From contig JANXOV010000051.1 of assembly GCA_025357635.1 (NCBI GenBank), positions 1 to 48,084 of the forward strand: a stretch of 48,084 nt of DNA. The letters are read 5' to 3'. Source of the DNA: Pseudomonadota bacterium. Its GTDB lineage: Bacteria; Pseudomonadota; Gammaproteobacteria; Steroidobacterales; Steroidobacteraceae. Each line of letters opens with the position of its first letter. Within the stretch, counting starts at the first letter, position 1. The notes beneath the pieces are model-generated. The model was not told the DNA's origin. It saw only the letters and a list, made by a program, of their open reading frames with translations, and did not search any database. Made by a program: the position numbers and the translations under genes. Positions 6,963 through 16,145 of the stretch are shown here, piece by piece.

Positions 6963-9419
6963 TTGTCATTCCTGACGGGCGCTGCAGTCGCCATCTTCTG
7001 GCTTCTTCTGTTCTTCGGCCTCACCCTGGTCCTGCTGTACAAGCGGGCGCTCTTATGGCTCTTCACGCTGTGCATGACAGGCGTTCTCCTCGCCCATGCG
7101 CTGCTGAGCTCAGCCTCCGCGGTTTTCACCGCCCTGCTCGCCTTGCCGCTGCTGCTGTTGGTGCTTCTCAACATCAAGCCGCTGCGGGTTGCTCTGTTCA
7201 CGCGCCCCTTTTTGAAGAAATACCTGAAGCTGCTGCCGGCCATGTCTTCCACCGAACGCGAGGCGCTGGAAGCCGGAACCGTGTGGTGGGACGGCGAACT
7301 GTTTTCCGGTGGGCCCGACTGGCCGAAGCTCATGAGCGCCAAAGCGCCCGCGCTGAGTGCCGAGGAGAAGGCTTTTCTCGACGGCCCATGTGAGATCCTG
7401 TGCAAGATGCTCGATGATTGGGACATCACGCACCGGCGCGGCGATCTGCCGCCGCAGGTGTGGGCCTACCTGAAGTCGCAGGGCTTCTTTGCGATGATCA
7501 TCCCGAAAAAGTACGGCGGCCTGGAGTTCTCCGCGTATGCGCATTCTTCGGTGCTGGTGAAGATCGCCTCGCGAAGCACCACCGCCTCTTCCACCATTGC
7601 AGTGCCCAATTCACTCGGGCCCGCCGAGTTGCTGCTTCACTACGGCACGCAGGAGCAGAAAGATCACTATCTGCCGCGTCTGGCGCGCGGCGAAGAAGTG
7701 CCCTGCTTCGCGCTCACCGGGCCGCGTGCCGGTTCCGATGCGGCCTCGCTGCCGGACACCGGCGTGATCTGCAAGGGATTGTGGCAGGGCCAGGAAGTCA
7801 TCGGTCTGAAGTTGAACTTCTCCAAGCGCTACATCACGCTGGCACCGGTCGCAACCGTCATCGGTCTGGCATTCCGGATGTTCGATCCGGATCATCTGAT
7901 GGGCGCAAGCGTTGATCTGGGCATCACCTGCGCGCTGATTCCTCGCAGCGCGCCCGGCATCGACATCGGCCGCCGCCACTTCCCGCTGAACATCGCGTTT
8001 CAGAACGGCCCCATTCATGGCCAGGACGTTTTCGTGCCGCTGGATTGCATCATCGGCGGTTTCAAGATGGCAGGTCAAGGCTGGCGCATGCTGGTGGAGC
8101 AGCTCTCGGTGGGGCGCTGCATCTCCCTGCCATCGAACGCCACCGGCGGCGCCAAGGCCGCCGTCTACTCCTCCGGCGCATACACTCGCATTCGCCGCCA
8201 GTTCAATTCGCCGGTGGGCCGCTTTGAAGGCGTGGAGCAGGTGCTGGCGCGCATGGCGGCGCGCACCTACACCATGGATGCGGCCCGGTCAGTAACCGCC
8301 GGCGCGATCGACGGCGGTGAGAAGCCCTCGGTTCCCTCGGCGATGCTCAAGTACCACGTCACCGAAATGGCGCGCATGGTGACCAACGATGCCATGGACG
8401 TGCATGGCGGCAAGGGCATCTGCATCGGCCCCAGCAATTATCTGGCGCGCGGCTATCAATCCATCCCGGTGGCCATCACCGTGGAGGGCGCGAACATTCT
8501 CACCCGCAGTTTGATCATTTTTGGGCAGGGAGCGGTGCGCTGCCATCCTTACGTGCTCAAGGAAATGAATGCGGCGCGCAATCCGAACCGCGAGCAGGGC
8601 GTGCGGGATTTCGATCGCGCACTGTTCGGCCACATCGGTTTCACGCTGTCCAATGCGGTGCGATCGCTGATCATGGCGCTAAGCTTCGCGCGCTTCACCA
8701 CGGTCCCGGAGCAAGGTCCCAACAAGCGTTATTTTCAGCACATCAACCGTTACAGCGCCTCGTTCGCCTTCGCCACCGACGTGGCCATGCTCACGCTCGG
8801 CGGCTATCTCAAGAAAAAGGAAACGCTGTCCGGCCGGCTCGGCGACGTGCTGTCCTCCATGTATCTGGCTTCAATGGTGTTGAAACATCACCAGAACCAG
8901 GGCTCGCCGCAAGCCGATCTGCCGCTGGTCGAATGGGCCTGCCGGAGCCTGATGTATCAGGCGCAGGAACAACTGCACCTGTTTCTTCGCAATTTTCCGG
9001 TACGCCCCATCGCGGCGTTCATGCGCCTGTTCATTTTCCCGCGCGGGCTCACCTACTTTGCGCCCAGCGACCGCCTCGGGCGCAGCATCGTGGATCTGAT
9101 CATGAATCCGTGCGAGGCGCGCGAGCGGCTGACCGATCAAATCTACAAGACCCTGGATGCGGCCAATCCGCTCGGACTGCTGCAGGAAGCATTGGTTCTG
9201 GCGCAGGCAGCCGAGCCGATCGAGAAGCGCATCCGCGTGGAGGGTGTGAAGACCGGCCGGGTGAACGCATTGGATCTGCCCGGACAGATCCGTCAGGCTC
9301 TGGCGGCGGGCATCATCAACGCAGAGGAATCCGTCCTGCTGCAGGACTACGATGCGAAGGTCATGCATCTGATCCAGGTCGATGACTTTGCGCCCAATGA
9401 ACTCGGGGTGCAGGCTTGA
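6963..9419 (+). CDS. fadE: Acyl-CoA dehydrogenase, FadE type
   Basis: An 818-residue enzyme of the first step of fatty acid beta-oxidation (acyl-CoA to trans-2-enoyl-CoA), close to the 814-residue E. coli FadE. Residues about 5-75 form two or three membrane helices (FWLLLFFGLTLVLL, TALLALPLLLLVLL), anchoring it to the inner membrane. The FAD-binding signature is FALTGPRAGSDAAS (249-262). The likely catalytic base is Glu508 in AITVEGANILTRS. The long C-terminal domain after about 530 is characteristic of FadE. It starts at a TTG with a GCGGGG upstream, and its stop overlaps the next start (TTGA). Confidence 0.95.
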   Translation: MSFLTGAAVAIFWLLLFFGLTLVLLYKRALLWLFTLCMTGVLLAHALLSSASAVFTALLALPLLLLVLLNIKPLRVALFTRPFLKKYLKLLPAMSSTEREALEAGTVWWDGELFSGGPDWPKLMSAKAPALSAEEKAFLDGPCEILCKMLDDWDITHRRGDLPPQVWAYLKSQGFFAMIIPKKYGGLEFSAYAHSSVLVKIASRSTTASSTIAVPNSLGPAELLLHYGTQEQKDHYLPRLARGEEVPCFALTGPRAGSDAASLPDTGVICKGLWQGQEVIGLKLNFSKRYITLAPVATVIGLAFRMFDPDHLMGASVDLGITCALIPRSAPGIDIGRRHFPLNIAFQNGPIHGQDVFVPLDCIIGGFKMAGQGWRMLVEQLSVGRCISLPSNATGGAKAAVYSSGAYTRIRRQFNSPVGRFEGVEQVLARMAARTYTMDAARSVTAGAIDGGEKPSVPSAMLKYHVTEMARMVTNDAMDVHGGKGICIGPSNYLARGYQSIPVAITVEGANILTRSLIIFGQGAVRCHPYVLKEMNAARNPNREQGVRDFDRALFGHIGFTLSNAVRSLIMALSFARFTTVPEQGPNKRYFQHINRYSASFAFATDVAMLTLGGYLKKKETLSGRLGDVLSSMYLASMVLKHHQNQGSPQADLPLVEWACRSLMYQAQEQLHLFLRNFPVRPIAAFMRLFIFPRGLTYFAPSDRLGRSIVDLIMNPCEARERLTDQIYKTLDAANPLGLLQEALVLAQAAEPIEKRIRVEGVKTGRVNALDLPGQIRQALAAGIINAEESVLLQDYDAKVMHLIQVDDFAPNELGVQA

Positions 9420-10318
9420 GCAACCCGCCCCAGGCGACTGTAAAAACCGAACTCACCGCAACCCCTTACTGTAAGAACTGCGGCGCGCCGCTGACAGGGG
9501 CCTACTGCGCGGACTGCAGCCAGCGCGCCGACGTGCACGTGCCCAGCACCCTCGAACTCATTCACGAGGCCCTGGAAGGCGTGACGCATTCGGATTCGCG
9601 GCTGTGGATGACGATGAAGTATCTGCTGTTCGTTCCCGGCAAACTGACGCTGGAATTCGTCGCCGGCCGCCGAGTCGCCTATCTGCCGCCCTTCCGCCTG
9701 TATCTGGTGATGAGCGTCCTGTTTTTTCTGATCGCGTCGATCTGGCCGGGCGAAGCGGTGCATTTGACCGGCCTGGAAGCTGCCTCCAAGACCGCCGCGG
9801 GCGCAACGCCCGTGGCGCGAACGCCGCAGCAGCGCTGCGACGATGTTCACAGCGACATTTTCGAGGCGCAGATCAAGCGTGCCTGTGAGCGCATCGTGCG
9901 TGATAACGGCGAGGCCTTCAAACACGACGTGGTGGCCACCGCGCCCAAGGCCATGTTCATCCTGCTGCCGCTGATCGCGTTTTTTCACATGCTCCTGTAC
10001 TGGTTTCCACGGCAACGATACCCGGTGCACCTGTTGTTCTTCGTGCACGTGCATGCCTTCGCGTTTCTGGCAATGTCGATCGCATGGTTGCTGAACCAGA
10101 TCGGCCATCTGTCGCTTACTCTGGATACGGTGTGCGGCGTGCTCCTGGCGTCGATCATGGTTTACATGCCCGTCTACCTGGTGCTGGCGATGAAGCGCGT
10201 CTTCCGACGCGGCTGGCCGAATACCTTTTTCAAATCGGTGGCCTTGTTCGTCATCTATCTCTTCGTCCTGAGCATCACCATGGCAGGAACGGTTCTGTAC
10301 GCGGCCTTGCGGCTGTAG
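9416..10318 (+). CDS. DUF3667 family membrane protein
   Basis: A 300-residue inner-membrane protein. Residues about 18-34 form a zinc-ribbon-like knuckle (CKNCGAPLTGAYCADC), followed by a helical stretch and about five membrane segments from residue 100 on (LYLVMSVLFFLIAS, MFILLPLIAFFHMLLYWF, ALFVIYLFVLSITMAG). This architecture is DUF3667, of unknown function. It begins at TTG 9416, overlapping the fadE stop by four bases, with GGGGTG just upstream, so translation is probably coupled to fadE. A role linked to fatty acid use is only suggested by that coupling. Confidence 0.85.
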   Translation: MSNPPQATVKTELTATPYCKNCGAPLTGAYCADCSQRADVHVPSTLELIHEALEGVTHSDSRLWMTMKYLLFVPGKLTLEFVAGRRVAYLPPFRLYLVMSVLFFLIASIWPGEAVHLTGLEAASKTAAGATPVARTPQQRCDDVHSDIFEAQIKRACERIVRDNGEAFKHDVVATAPKAMFILLPLIAFFHMLLYWFPRQRYPVHLLFFVHVHAFAFLAMSIAWLLNQIGHLSLTLDTVCGVLLASIMVYMPVYLVLAMKRVFRRGWPNTFFKSVALFVIYLFVLSITMAGTVLYAALRL

Positions 10319-10359
10319 AATCCCCACCACCCCCCGTGTCGGGTTACCGGAGCATCCCC

Positions 10360-10806
10360 ATGAATCGTTCACCTTGGATTTTGATCGCGGCAGCATTTCT
10401 GGCCAACACTGCGGTGCCGCAGCAAACCCCACCGACTTCGGTGACAGCAGCGCCGGCGATGAGCGCCGAGGTTTATGTGATCGCGCCCAAGGACGGCGCG
10501 CGCGTGCACAGTCCGGTGACGGTCCGTTTCGGCCTGAAAGGCGCCGGCATCGCGCCGGCCGGCGTGAAATTCGACAACACCGGGCACCACCACCTGCTCG
10601 TCGACACCGACCTGGCGTCGCTGAAGCTGGATGCACCGCATCCGGCCGGCGAGAAGATCCTGCACTTCGGCAAGGGCCAGACCGAAACCGATCTGAAGCT
10701 CGAACCCGGCAAGCACACGCTGCAATTGCTGTTCGCCGACTATTCGCATACGCCGTTCAGCCCGGTCATCAGCTCGAAGAAGATCACGATCACCATCGTG
10801 CAGTGA
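10360..10806 (+). CDS. DUF4399 domain exported protein
   Basis: A 148-residue protein with a signal peptide (MNRSPWILIAAAFLANTAVP) and one DUF4399 domain (about 35-148). The family pattern is clear: VYVIAPKDGARVHSPVTVRF, then GHHHLLVD and GKGQTETDLKLEPGKHTLQL, and the last strand near the C-terminus. The His-rich GHHHLL is a conserved family feature. These are presumed periplasmic beta-sandwich proteins without assigned function. The start ATG has GGAG eight bases upstream. The stop overlaps the dinB start (GTGA). Confidence 0.88.
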   Translation: MNRSPWILIAAAFLANTAVPQQTPPTSVTAAPAMSAEVYVIAPKDGARVHSPVTVRFGLKGAGIAPAGVKFDNTGHHHLLVDTDLASLKLDAPHPAGEKILHFGKGQTETDLKLEPGKHTLQLLFADYSHTPFSPVISSKKITITIVQ

Positions 10807-11996
10807 CCCGCGCCATCCTGCACGTCGACATGGACGCGTTCTACGCGTCCGTGGAGACGCTGGACGACCCTGGTCTTGCGGGTAAGCCGGTCATCGTCGG
10901 CGGCACCACCGGGCGCGGAGTGGTCGCGGCCGCCAACTACGAAGTGCGAAAATTCGGCGTGCACTCGGCCATGCCGATGGGCGAGGCGCTGCGGCGCTGT
11001 CCGCAGGCCATCTGCATTCGTCCGCGCATGTCCCGCTACCAGGAATTGTCACGGCAGGTTTTCGAGATCTTTCACGAGTACACGCCCGTGGTCGAGGGCC
11101 TGTCACTGGACGAAGCATTCCTCGACGTCACCGCCAGTCTTCGGCTGCTGGGCCCCGCGGAAGGGATGGCGCTGCGCATCAAGCGGGACATTCGCAGGCA
11201 CACCGGCCTCACGGCCTCGGTGGGATTGAGCCAGAACAAGCTGCTGGCGAAAATCGCCTCGGACTTGAACAAACCCGATGGCTTCTGCCGGATCGGTGCC
11301 GACAATCTTCGGGCCGTGATCGATCCGTTGCCCATCCAGCGTCTGTTTGGAGTGGGGCCCAAGACGCTGGTCCGGGTGCAAGCGGCGGGCATCCGCAGTT
11401 TCGGCGACTTGCGGCAGGCCTCGGACGAGACGGTGTGGCGATTGTTCGGCAAGGAAGGCGCCACCATGCGGGCCCGCGCCGCCGGCATCGATGACCGCCC
11501 TGTCATCGCAGAGCGCGACGAAAAGTCGATCAGCGCAGAAGAAACCTTCGCTCAGGACATCCGCTCGCAGACACAGTTGCTGGCCCATCTCACACAGCTT
11601 GTCGACCGTACCGGCGCACGAGTGCGCGCGGCGCACTTGATGGCTGGGGTGGTCACACTGAAGATCCGGCGCTCGGATTTCGCCACTTTCACGCGCCAGC
11701 AGACCATCGAGCCCGCGACCCACGATACCGCCACGATCCTTTCCGTGGCGAAGGGCTTGCTGCAGGGCTGGCGCGCCGAGTATCCGGATTGGAGCGTGCG
11801 GCTGCTCGGTGTGGGCGTGAGCCATCTGAACCCGGCCACGCAAGGCGACCTGTTCGCCGGCGAAACCATCAAAAATGCGCGCCAGGACGCCGCGGTTGAC
11901 CAGATACGACAGCGCTTCGGCGCCAAGGTCATCGTGCGCGGTGGGTTGCTGCCGACCCCCGCCGCCGACACCAAGGCCCGCCGCGGCCGGGCTTGA
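10803..11996 (+). CDS. dinB: DNA polymerase IV (Y-family translesion polymerase)
   Basis: A 397-residue error-prone polymerase. Metal-binding residues are Asp9 (HVDMDAFYASVE) and Asp103/Glu104 (SLDEAFLDV), and the steric-gate residue is Phe13, at the same spacing as E. coli DinB. Residues about 160-235 hold the helix-hairpin-helix thumb (LFGVGPKTLVRVQAAGI), and the rest is the little-finger domain. QGDLF at 347-351 fits the sliding-clamp binding consensus. It starts at GTG 10803, overlapping the DUF4399 stop by four bases, so the SOS-type promoter, if any, is not directly upstream. I saw no LexA box nearby. Confidence 0.95.
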   Translation: MTRAILHVDMDAFYASVETLDDPGLAGKPVIVGGTTGRGVVAAANYEVRKFGVHSAMPMGEALRRCPQAICIRPRMSRYQELSRQVFEIFHEYTPVVEGLSLDEAFLDVTASLRLLGPAEGMALRIKRDIRRHTGLTASVGLSQNKLLAKIASDLNKPDGFCRIGADNLRAVIDPLPIQRLFGVGPKTLVRVQAAGIRSFGDLRQASDETVWRLFGKEGATMRARAAGIDDRPVIAERDEKSISAEETFAQDIRSQTQLLAHLTQLVDRTGARVRAAHLMAGVVTLKIRRSDFATFTRQQTIEPATHDTATILSVAKGLLQGWRAEYPDWSVRLLGVGVSHLNPATQGDLFAGETIKNARQDAAVDQIRQRFGAKVIVRGGLLPTPAADTKARRGRA

Positions 11997-12011
11997 TATG
12001 ATCGGGCGGCT

Positions 12012-13685
12012 ATGTACACGAGCTTTTTCGGACTCAGCGAAAAGCCATTCGCCATCACCCCGGATCCGCGCTATCTCTATTTGAGTGAGCGGCATGCCGA
12101 GGCATTGGCGCATCTGCTGTATGGCATCAACGAATCCGGCGGCTTCATTCAGCTGACCGGCGAGGTGGGCACCGGCAAGACCACCGTGGTGCGAACCTTG
12201 TTGTCGCGGGTGCCGCAACACGCCGACGTCGCCGTCATTCTCAACCCGCGCGTCACCTCGGGTGAGTTCTTGCTCACTATCTGCGAAGAGCTTGGGATCC
12301 CTTTGAGCGAGGCGGATCGCGGCAGCGTGAAGGAAATGATCGATGCACTGAACCGCCGGCTGCTGTCCACGCATGCCAGCGGCCGCCGCGTCATTGTCAT
12401 CGTCGACGAAGCACAGAATCTGGAGGCTGACGTCCTGGAGCAGGTGCGGCTGCTGACCAATCTGGAAACCCCGACCCAGAAGCTGCTGCAGATCATTCTC
12501 ATCGGCCAGCCTGAACTGCGCGAGCTGCTCGCCCGCAACGATCTGCGGCAGCTGGCGCAGCGCATCACCGGCCGCTATCACCTGCATCCGCTGACACGCG
12601 AGGAAACCAAGGGCTATGTAAAACATCGTCTGCGGGTGGCCGGCGCGGCCGGCGAGATTTTCACCGCCGGCGCGCTGGATGAGGTTCACCACATTTCCGG
12701 CGGCATTCCGCGCGTCATCAATGTCACCTGCGACCGCGCCCTGCTGGGCGCTTACACCACTGACACCCGGCGCATCGACGCAGCCTTGGTGCGCCGCGCC
12801 GCCGCGGAGGTCTATGGCCGCAGGTTCACGCCCCGCTGGATGGTCTGGAGCACAACAGCCGCCGCCGCGCTCGTACTGGTGGGCGCCGGCGTTCTAACCT
12901 GGCGGTTCTGGCCGTGGACCGATGCCACGACAAGCGCGCTGCCCACGAGTACAAACGGGCCGGCGGTGACTGCGGCTGCGCCACCGGCAAGGGCAACACC
13001 GGCCCCATTGTCACCCTCATTGGCGCCTGTGCCGGTGAAGACGGTGGTAACGCCGTCCTTGATTGAACTGCTCAGCGCCAATGCCGCTAACACCACCTCG
13101 GCGGCGGCTTTCCGGCGTCTGCTGTCGCTGTGGGGCTCGGCGCTGTCGACGGACAAGAACCCCTGTGCGCAGGCGGCCCGCGCCGGGCTTGCCTGCCTGA
13201 CAGATCGCGGGTCGTGGGGACAGTTGCGGGCCTTGAACCGCCCCGCCATTTTGGATCTCAACGATGACCAAGGCGGCATCGCCCGCGTCGTGGTGACGGC
13301 GCTGGATGATGACTACGCGACTCTGGCGCTGGGGGAAAAAGGTCAACGCGTGCTCCTGACTGAAATTTCCCGCTATTGGATGGGCGATTTCACGCTGGTG
13401 TGGAAACCCAAGATGAGCAAGCCGCGGGAGCTGTCGTTGGGCATGAAGGGCGAAGAAGTGCGGTGGCTGCGGCGCAGTCTGGCAGCGGTGCGCGGTGCGG
13501 CCGAGAGCCTGGATCCGCTGGACGTGTACGATCAGTCGCTGGCCATCGCCGTGCAGAATTTCCAACGCGATCACCGCCTCAACGCCGATGGCATCGCGGG
13601 CCTGCAGACGCAGGTGGTGCTCGACACGGCGCTGGCCGAACCCGGCTCTCCTTTGTTGTTGGCTGCGCCCAAGCGCGGCGGCTGA
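12012..13685 (+). CDS. exeA: ExeA/GspA-like AAA ATPase with peptidoglycan-binding domain
   Basis: A 557-residue membrane ATPase. Walker A GEVGTGKT is at 50-57 and Walker B VIVIVDEAQ at 127-135. A single membrane helix lies at about 276-300, followed by an Ala/Pro-rich linker, a region resembling the C39-like domain of ExeA, and a C-terminal peptidoglycan-binding repeat (about 475-540, LSLGMKGEEVRWLRRSL, then FQRDHRLNADGIAG). In Aeromonas ExeA works with ExeB to place the type II secretin in the wall. Here gspB follows nine bases later, but no other type II secretion genes are in the window. Confidence 0.88.
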   Translation: MYTSFFGLSEKPFAITPDPRYLYLSERHAEALAHLLYGINESGGFIQLTGEVGTGKTTVVRTLLSRVPQHADVAVILNPRVTSGEFLLTICEELGIPLSEADRGSVKEMIDALNRRLLSTHASGRRVIVIVDEAQNLEADVLEQVRLLTNLETPTQKLLQIILIGQPELRELLARNDLRQLAQRITGRYHLHPLTREETKGYVKHRLRVAGAAGEIFTAGALDEVHHISGGIPRVINVTCDRALLGAYTTDTRRIDAALVRRAAAEVYGRRFTPRWMVWSTTAAAALVLVGAGVLTWRFWPWTDATTSALPTSTNGPAVTAAAPPARATPAPLSPSLAPVPVKTVVTPSLIELLSANAANTTSAAAFRRLLSLWGSALSTDKNPCAQAARAGLACLTDRGSWGQLRALNRPAILDLNDDQGGIARVVVTALDDDYATLALGEKGQRVLLTEISRYWMGDFTLVWKPKMSKPRELSLGMKGEEVRWLRRSLAAVRGAAESLDPLDVYDQSLAIAVQNFQRDHRLNADGIAGLQTQVVLDTALAEPGSPLLLAAPKRGG

Positions 13686-13694
13686 GGTTTCATC

Positions 13695-14402
13695 ATGTCG
13701 TTCATTCTGGATGCGTTAAAAAAATCCGAGGCGGAGCGCCAGCGGCAGAACGTGCCCGGGCTCTTGGGCCTCGGGACGGCGACACCGCGTCAGCGGTTTC
13801 CAACCTGGGGCATCTGGCTGGGATTGTTGCTGGGCGTGAACTTGTTGGTATTGATGGGGGTGCTGATCCGAGCCTGGATACCGGACGCGCCGCGCGCGGC
13901 CCAGTCCAAGCCGGCGCAAACCACGACGGCAGCGCTTGTCACGCCCCCCGGCGCAGCCGCCGCGGCACCGTCAGCCGCCGCACCGGCCGATGCCGGGTCC
14001 TTCAGCCCCATGGACGGCGGACCCGTGTATGCGCCGGAGATCCCGGTCTCGCAGCCCGCGACGGTGCCGCAATACGCAGACGGTGCTGACGAGACGCCGC
14101 AGCCGGCGCCGGCTCAGAAGCCGGATCCGCGCCTGGCCAAAGCCTTGTATCCGCCCGCAGCGCCCGACGAGATTCTGCCGACATTGAACGAGATCAATCT
14201 GTCGGGCAATCACAGCATTGCGGAGCTGCACATGGACATCCATGTGTATGCGGCAAAGCCGTCGGAACGGTTCGTTTTTTTCAACAACCGCAAGTATCGC
14301 GAGGGTGAGACGCTGCAGGAAGGGCCGAGCGTCGAACGCATCACGCGCGACGGCGTGGTGCTGCGATACGAGGGCCTGAGATTCTCCGTACCCCGGCAGT
14401 GA
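13695..14402 (+). CDS. gspB: General secretion pathway protein B (GspB)
   Basis: A 235-residue bitopic membrane protein. The N-terminus MSFILDALKKSEAERQR is the hallmark of GspB/ExeB proteins. A membrane helix follows at about 36-58 (GIWLGLLLGVNLLVLMGVLI), then a long Ala/Pro-rich periplasmic linker and a compact C-terminal domain (about 170-235, IAELHMDIHVYAAKPSERFV, then YREGETL). It is the partner of the ATPase encoded immediately upstream, probably helping secretin assembly. It has GAGG eight bases before its ATG and converges with the lipocalin gene, 22 bases apart. Confidence 0.88.
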   Translation: MSFILDALKKSEAERQRQNVPGLLGLGTATPRQRFPTWGIWLGLLLGVNLLVLMGVLIRAWIPDAPRAAQSKPAQTTTAALVTPPGAAAAAPSAAAPADAGSFSPMDGGPVYAPEIPVSQPATVPQYADGADETPQPAPAQKPDPRLAKALYPPAAPDEILPTLNEINLSGNHSIAELHMDIHVYAAKPSERFVFFNNRKYREGETLQEGPSVERITRDGVVLRYEGLRFSVPRQ

Positions 14403-14424
14403 GGGACTCTTCAGGACCGGCGGC

Positions 14425-14955
14425 TCAAGGCCACTGCTGCGGCACGCGCTGCACTTTGGCGGTGTCGTAGCCCAGCCGCGCCACCTTGTCCAGCAGACGC
14501 TGATAATCTTCATCGGGGATCTGCGGTGTGCGCGCCATGATCCACACGTAATCCCGCGCGCTGCGCGCGATGATGGTCTGCGTATACCGTTCATCCACGT
14601 AGGCGATCAGATACTCGGCCTTGAAAGGCCACAGGAATTGCATGCCCCAGCGTGCATTGGTGGTGGTGTCCTGCACCCAGCCGCGCGGATTCATGGTCTT
14701 CGCCGGGCCATCGAAGGCGCCCTTGCGAAACTTGAAGGTGGTGGCGATGGTGCCGTCGGGATCGCGCTTGTACGATTCCACGGCATTGTGCGCGCCCTTC
14801 TCCAGGAACGTGGGGATGTTGGCGATGACATACCAATCGCCCATGAAGCGCGGCAGATCGACGTAGTCAGCGGTGGGCAGGGGCTCTTTTGGCATGGAGG
14901 CGCAGGCGCTCAGGACGAGTATGCAGGCTAGCGGGAGGATGTGAAGGTGACGCAT
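14425..14955 (-). CDS. blc: Lipocalin family lipoprotein (Blc)
   Basis: A 176-residue bacterial lipocalin with a lipoprotein signal (ILVLSACASM; Cys at about 18). The lipocalin core motif GDWYVIANIPTFLEKGAHNA is at about 41-60. The Blc-type middle (PRGWVQDTTTNARWGMQFLW) and C-terminus (ARTPQIPDEDYQRLLDKVARLGYD) are well conserved. E. coli Blc is an outer-membrane lipoprotein binding lysophospholipids under starvation or envelope stress. The gene is divergent from the BON lipoprotein gene (41 bases between starts). Confidence 0.93.
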   Translation of the reverse strand: MRHLHILPLACILVLSACASMPKEPLPTADYVDLPRFMGDWYVIANIPTFLEKGAHNAVESYKRDPDGTIATTFKFRKGAFDGPAKTMNPRGWVQDTTTNARWGMQFLWPFKAEYLIAYVDERYTQTIIARSARDYVWIMARTPQIPDEDYQRLLDKVARLGYDTAKVQRVPQQWP

Positions 14956-14996
14956 GATATTGTCTTCGTTGGACAGGCTTTTCTGGATTCGTTCAC

Positions 14997-15443
14997 ATGA
15001 AATTCAACTTCATCCCGGCGGTGCTGCTGATGGCGCTGGGTTGTGCGGCCTGTGGCCGGCAAGCGCCGGCCGGAACCGAACCGGCGCGCATCGTCGCAGA
15101 TTTCTCCTCGGGCAGGGTGACTCTTATGGGTTCGCTGCCGAACGAGCGCGCGCATGACCGTCTGCTGGAGCGGGCGCGGCAACTCTACGGCCCCGCACAG
15201 ATTCAGGACCGCATCCGCGTGGATGCCAATGTCATCGATGCCCCCTGGCTGAGCGCGGACAGCCTGCTGCTGCCGTTGGTGGACAATGCCATCAGCGAGG
15301 GGCAAAGTGCCTTTGATGGCAAGCGCCTGATCCTAACCGGCGAAGTACCCAGCGAAACCATCCGGGCGCAGATTTCCGAACGAGCCGCCAAAGCCGCCGG
15401 CAACGGCGTGAGCATCGAGAACCACCTGCAAGTGTCCCGATGA
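14997..15443 (+). CDS. Lipoprotein, possibly BON-like
   Basis: A 148-residue exported protein. The N-terminus MKFNFIPAVLLMALGCAACG is a lipoprotein signal, with Cys16 or Cys19 as the lipidated residue. The remainder has two copies of a BON-like pattern (VTLMGSLPNERAHDRLLERARQLYG and RLILTGEVPSETIRAQISERAAKAAG, each a short strand, a turn and a helix). BON-type modules associate with membranes or peptidoglycan; the assignment is by pattern, not by a database match. It overlaps or abuts the DUF4197 gene, with which it probably forms an operon. Confidence 0.72.
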   Translation: MKFNFIPAVLLMALGCAACGRQAPAGTEPARIVADFSSGRVTLMGSLPNERAHDRLLERARQLYGPAQIQDRIRVDANVIDAPWLSADSLLLPLVDNAISEGQSAFDGKRLILTGEVPSETIRAQISERAAKAAGNGVSIENHLQVSR

Positions 15444-15454
15444 GGGGGTCATTC

Positions 15455-16141
15455 ATGAACGTCAAAGAGTTTTTCGCCATCGGCGTGATGGCGCTGGCGG
15501 CCTCGAGTGCCTGGGCGCTGGACTTGAGCGATCTGACCAATAGCGATGTGTCCGCCGGCTTGAAGAAGGCCTTGGATCAGGGCATCAATCAGGCGGTCAG
15601 CAAGCTCGGAACGACCGATGGTTTCCTGCAGAACCCCACCGTCAGGATTCCGCTGCCGCCGAAGCTGGCCAAGGCGGAAAGCATGATGCGCATGCTGGGC
15701 CTTGGCAGTCAGGCCGATCAGTTGGTGGAGTCGATGAACCGCGCCGCCGAGGCCGCAGTTCCCGAAAGCAAGGTCCTGTTGAAACAGGCGCTGAAGCAGA
15801 TGAGTGTGGCGGACGCCAAGCAGATCCTGACCGGCCCGGACGACGCCGCCACGCAATACTTCAAGCGCGTCACTTCGTCGCAGCTCGAGGCGAAATTCAA
15901 ACCCATCGTCAGCCAGGCGACCGAAAAAGTGAAGCTGGCGCAGCAGTACGATGCCGTAGCGGGCAAGGGCGTCGAGCTCGGACTGCTGAAACCTGAAGAT
16001 GCGTCGATTGAATCCTATGTGACGCAAAAGACGCTGGATGGCCTGTACCTCATGATCGCCGATGAGGAGCGCGCCATTCGCAAGGATCCGCTGGGACAGG
16101 CCAGCAAACTGCTGAAGAAGGTGTTTGGCGCCGCTCAGTAG
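15455..16141 (+). CDS. DUF4197 family exported protein
   Basis: A 228-residue periplasmic protein. The start at 15455 has GAGGGGG six bases upstream and a signal peptide (MNVKEFFAIGVMALAASSAWA). An ATG at 15440, overlapping the preceding stop, lacks such a site. The rest is helical and matches DUF4197 (GLKKALDQGINQAVSKLG, VRIPLPPKLAKAESMMR, then SQLEAKFKPIVSQAT and YVTQKTLDGLYLMIADEER). Family function is unknown. It converges with the GNAT gene, the stops being four bases apart. Confidence 0.9.
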   Translation: MNVKEFFAIGVMALAASSAWALDLSDLTNSDVSAGLKKALDQGINQAVSKLGTTDGFLQNPTVRIPLPPKLAKAESMMRMLGLGSQADQLVESMNRAAEAAVPESKVLLKQALKQMSVADAKQILTGPDDAATQYFKRVTSSQLEAKFKPIVSQATEKVKLAQQYDAVAGKGVELGLLKPEDASIESYVTQKTLDGLYLMIADEERAIRKDPLGQASKLLKKVFGAAQ

Positions 16142-16145
16142 CGCT

